A DNA stretch of 8,223 nt, taken from Bacillota bacterium (GTDB taxonomy: Bacteria > Bacillota > Clostridia > Christensenellales > CAG-138). Location: positions 1 through 8,223 of the forward strand of contig JAEXFV010000006.1 in assembly GCA_023451115.1 (NCBI GenBank), written 5' to 3'. The stretch's first letter is position 1. Every line of letters begins with the position of its first letter. Under the pieces are notes generated by a model, which was not told the DNA's origin, ran no database searches, and worked only from the letters and a program-made list of their open reading frames with translations. The position numbers and the translations under genes were made by a program. Shown here piece after piece: positions 6,700 to 8,223 of this stretch.

Positions 6700-6719
6700 G
6701 GGTTAGAATATACTAACCC
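6700..6719. promoter_or_regulatory. DtxR-like operator of the feo operon
   Basis: GGGTTAGAATATACTAACCC is a palindrome with only one unmatched pair in its centre. The GGTTAG...CTAACC half-sites resemble boxes bound by metal-dependent DtxR/IdeR-type repressors and not the Fur box (TGATAATNATTATCA). It lies just downstream of the -10 of the feo promoter, where an Fe(II)-loaded repressor would block transcription. The regulator is inferred; it is not encoded in the window. Confidence 0.65.
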
Positions 6720-6732
6720 TTGGAACAATTGC

Positions 6733-6761
6733 AGTTTATCATCGCTAACTCTATTTGTCAA
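6733..6761 (-). promoter_or_regulatory. Promoter of the feo operon
   Basis: A perfect -35 (TTGACA, 6761 to 6756) is followed after 17 bases by TAAACT (6738 to 6733), preceded by TGA for an extended -10. The expected start near 6726 puts the palindrome at 6700-6719 right behind it, within the early transcribed region. Confidence 0.7.
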
Positions 6762-6954
6762 TGCCCAAACGGATAAAAATAATATTTCAAATTCTGATAA
6801 GGAAATACATATAATACGAGGGAAAAGCGCTTATCCTTGCGTTTGCCGCTGCTATTGCGTAAAAGGTAGGAAAAGAATAGAAAAATTCATATCTGAGAGA
6901 TATAATATGCATGTCGAAGAGGCCGGAAAATCAGAAGTTGCGGAGGACATCCAC
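6762..6954. other. Divergent intergenic region right of the feo promoter
   Basis: Between the feo promoter and the plus-strand gene at 6955 there is no gene I can support. It holds two plus-strand promoter candidates: TTCAAA (6786-6791), 18 bases, TATAAT (6810-6815), and the closer one at 6878-6906. The rest is A/T-rich with no long repeat. Confidence 0.6.
6878..6906 (+). promoter_or_regulatory. Promoter of the 167-aa gene
   Basis: TAGAAA (6878-6883, 4/6 match) lies 17 bases before a perfect TATAAT (6901-6906). The ATG at 6907 touches the -10 and should lie upstream of the transcript start, which rules it out as start codon and favours the ATG at 6955. An exact 0A box (TGTCGAA, 6912-6918) covers the expected start point. 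Confidence 0.55.
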
Positions 6955-7458
6955 ATGGATTTGTTCCAAAAATACAGAACATTAAACATAGACGGTAGTT
7001 TGATTTCTCTTGAATTCGCAAAGATTGCGTATCCTTATTTTTGCTATCCGGCAAATGCAGAAGTGATTGGATTTGATGGGTGTATTTTGTATTGTTTCCT
7101 GCCTGAATATGGTGAAATGGTATTTGCGTGTAACCCGGAAAGTTGTGCCGATCAAAACGTATACCCTCTCGCTTTAAACTTTAAGGACTTTATTCGATTG
7201 ATTTTGGCTTGCGGCTCTACAAATCCTGTTGAGCAGATTGTTTGGATGAACAAGGCGCAATTTGAGCAGCATTTACAGGATGAAAAGGAAATTCAAACTG
7301 TCAAACAAAAAGAGTTGCTGTCGTTTTTGGAGCGTGCGCTTGATACTTCTCCTATGGAAGAGCCATTCGAATATGTAAAAGCAATACAATCCGATTTTGA
7401 TGAGAGCAGAATTCAATATCGCGATGAATATTATGATGTATTGGGGATAGAGAGATAA
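6955..7458 (+). CDS. Hypothetical protein, weakly SUKH/SMI1-like
   Basis: The 167-aa protein is not firmly recognised. Its first 110 residues hold a compact domain: YFCYPANAEVIGF (28-40), DGCILYCFLPEYGEMVFACN (41-60), VYPLALNFKDFIRLILACGS (69-88). A glycine-led strand pair followed by an 'A-x-x-F-x-x-F-hydrophobic' segment recalls the SUKH (SMI1/KNR4) fold, found in immunity proteins of contact-dependent and polymorphic toxin systems, but the match is by eye and loose. Residues 105-167 are charged and helical. The start is the ATG at 6955 with GGAGG 8 bases upstream. It is transcribed divergently from feo and converges on the acyl-CoA reductase gene. No toxin gene is next to it; the metalloprotease lies about 3.7 kb away across the feo locus. 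Confidence 0.75.
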   Translation: MDLFQKYRTLNIDGSLISLEFAKIAYPYFCYPANAEVIGFDGCILYCFLPEYGEMVFACNPESCADQNVYPLALNFKDFIRLILACGSTNPVEQIVWMNKAQFEQHLQDEKEIQTVKQKELLSFLERALDTSPMEEPFEYVKAIQSDFDESRIQYRDEYYDVLGIER

Positions 7459-7639
7459 CTCAGCATTTGCTGGGTGCTTGGGATATCCCAACGAGTAAAA
7501 TCCCCCTTATTGCCGCAGAAATTTTTATGCAAAGGGCCTCATATGCAATCGCGCCCTGATTTCAGATGCTTGAAGCATTTTCATAAATTTTTATAACGGC
7601 TTAGAAGGCAACTTTTGTCTGTATCATCAATCAATTACC

Positions 7640-8223
7640 TTACAATTCACTGGAGATATACCTGCTATATTCCCGCAAGGGGAAGCGCCCATCATGGGGC
7701 ATTTCACTGTATTCGCAAGACATATGGCCTGCATCTGTAACTCGGACGGCACCGGTCCTTTTAAAAATCTCAAAAAGTGGATCCCGCTCCGCTTCTCCGC
7801 ACAGCAGCGCAACCGTTTGCAAATGCCCTTTATGGGGTGTCAGCGTTTGCAATATTTTTTCCCTGGGCAGCGGTTTAACCCAGCAATTGCGCATTTGATA
7901 AGCGGGTTCCAGTTTGCTGTCCGGGTAAGCGATTACGCTGCATCCGAGTGCACGAAATACCCGTTTTTGCCCCTTTGCGCTTTCCAGTTCTTCCGTATAG
8001 ATTTCCAGTGTTTTTTTTGCAGTTAAAAAAGGGTCTTCCGGGAAAGGATCCTCGGCTGCCGCCTGCTGCAATACTTCTGCAAACATTTTGGCAAACCCGA
8101 CTGCCTCCGCAAAGTCATTGGTATCTATATATAAGCCCTGGCAGGCGCTGCATAATAACTGGTTGGTGTGGCAGATATGGCGGGCAATGTCCTGGAGGCT
8201 TTGCCGGGTGTACCCTTTTCCCA
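7640..8223 (-). CDS. LuxC-family acyl-CoA reductase, C-terminal part
   Basis: The reading frame is open from the window's right edge to a TAA at 7640-7642, giving the last 193 residues; the N-terminus lies beyond 8223, so the ATG at 8086 is not the start. The fragment fits the C-terminal half of LuxC-type fatty acyl-CoA reductases of the aldehyde dehydrogenase superfamily, which reduce acyl-CoA or enzyme-bound acyl groups to aldehydes with NADPH. Seen here are HTNQLLCSACQGLYID (18-33) with the probable catalytic cysteine C24, HLQTVALLCG, and GAVRVTDAGHMSCEYSEMPHDG with the late 'RV..AG.M...HDG' pattern. In non-luminous Clostridia such genes usually sit with a LuxE-like acyl-protein synthetase; such a partner, if present, would be outside the window. 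No clear terminator follows it. Confidence 0.75.
   Translation of the reverse strand, partial: GKGYTRQSLQDIARHICHTNQLLCSACQGLYIDTNDFAEAVGFAKMFAEVLQQAAAEDPFPEDPFLTAKKTLEIYTEELESAKGQKRVFRALGCSVIAYPDSKLEPAYQMRNCWVKPLPREKILQTLTPHKGHLQTVALLCGEAERDPLFEIFKRTGAVRVTDAGHMSCEYSEMPHDGRFPLREYSRYISSEL

Noticed and set aside
6907..6954. ATG at 6907 as start of the 167-aa gene
   Set aside because: It directly follows the TATAAT at 6901-6906 and would lie before the transcript start; the ATG at 6955 has a GGAGG site at 8 bases.
7478..7491. Perfect 14-bp palindrome TTGGGATATCCCAA after the 167-aa gene as a terminator or operator
   Set aside because: It has no loop and no T-tract, so it is not an intrinsic terminator, and no promoter is near enough to call it an operator. 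A short stem at 7563-7575 followed by TTTTC is also too weak to call.

Overview
The window looks like chromosome of an endospore-forming member of the Bacillota (Firmicutes), most likely class Clostridia. The reasons are strong AGGAGG-type ribosome binding sites, sigma-A-like promoters, a Spo0A-type DNA-binding domain with Spo0A-type boxes, and a clostridial-style feoA-feoA-feoB operon ending in a small Cys-rich FeoB-associated protein. Genus and order cannot be read from the sequence.

Left part (1-1159). The 3' end of an unidentified plus-strand gene is followed by a clean intrinsic terminator (120-157). Then, on the minus strand, come a 58-aa unknown protein (173-349) and a free-standing Spo0A C-terminal DNA-binding domain (570-923). 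The Spo0A-like gene carries a perfect 36-bp in-frame tandem duplication that doubles a conserved 12-residue segment. The gap between the two genes holds two exact 0A boxes (TTCGACA on the plus strand, TGTCGAA on the minus strand) 16 bp apart, just upstream of a TATAAT. The small gene is therefore a candidate target of Spo0A or of this Spo0A-like protein.

Centre left (1160-3268). One 702-aa minus-strand protein has two zinc-metallopeptidase motifs. The N-terminal part is a DUF4157 domain (HEMTH), a family common on cargo of extracellular contractile injection systems and on polymorphic toxins. The C-terminal part resembles peptidase family M91 (HEMMH plus a downstream glutamate), the family of the effector NleD. 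It has no signal peptide and no injection-system genes next to it. This is the most unusual gene in the window.

Centre right (3523-6761). This is a complete ferrous-iron uptake locus on the minus strand, in transcription order: promoter with two DtxR-like palindromes, FeoA-domain protein, second FeoA (GTG start), hairpin terminator or attenuator, third palindrome of the same type, feoB, GTG-started Cys-rich FeoB-associated membrane protein, strong terminator. The layout suggests an iron-responsive DtxR-family repressor and separate control of feoB.

Right part (6762-8223). A plus-strand 167-aa protein of unknown function, weakly like the SUKH/SMI1 immunity fold, is transcribed divergently from feo. 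It converges with the C-terminal 193 residues of a LuxC-family acyl-CoA reductase that runs off the window end.
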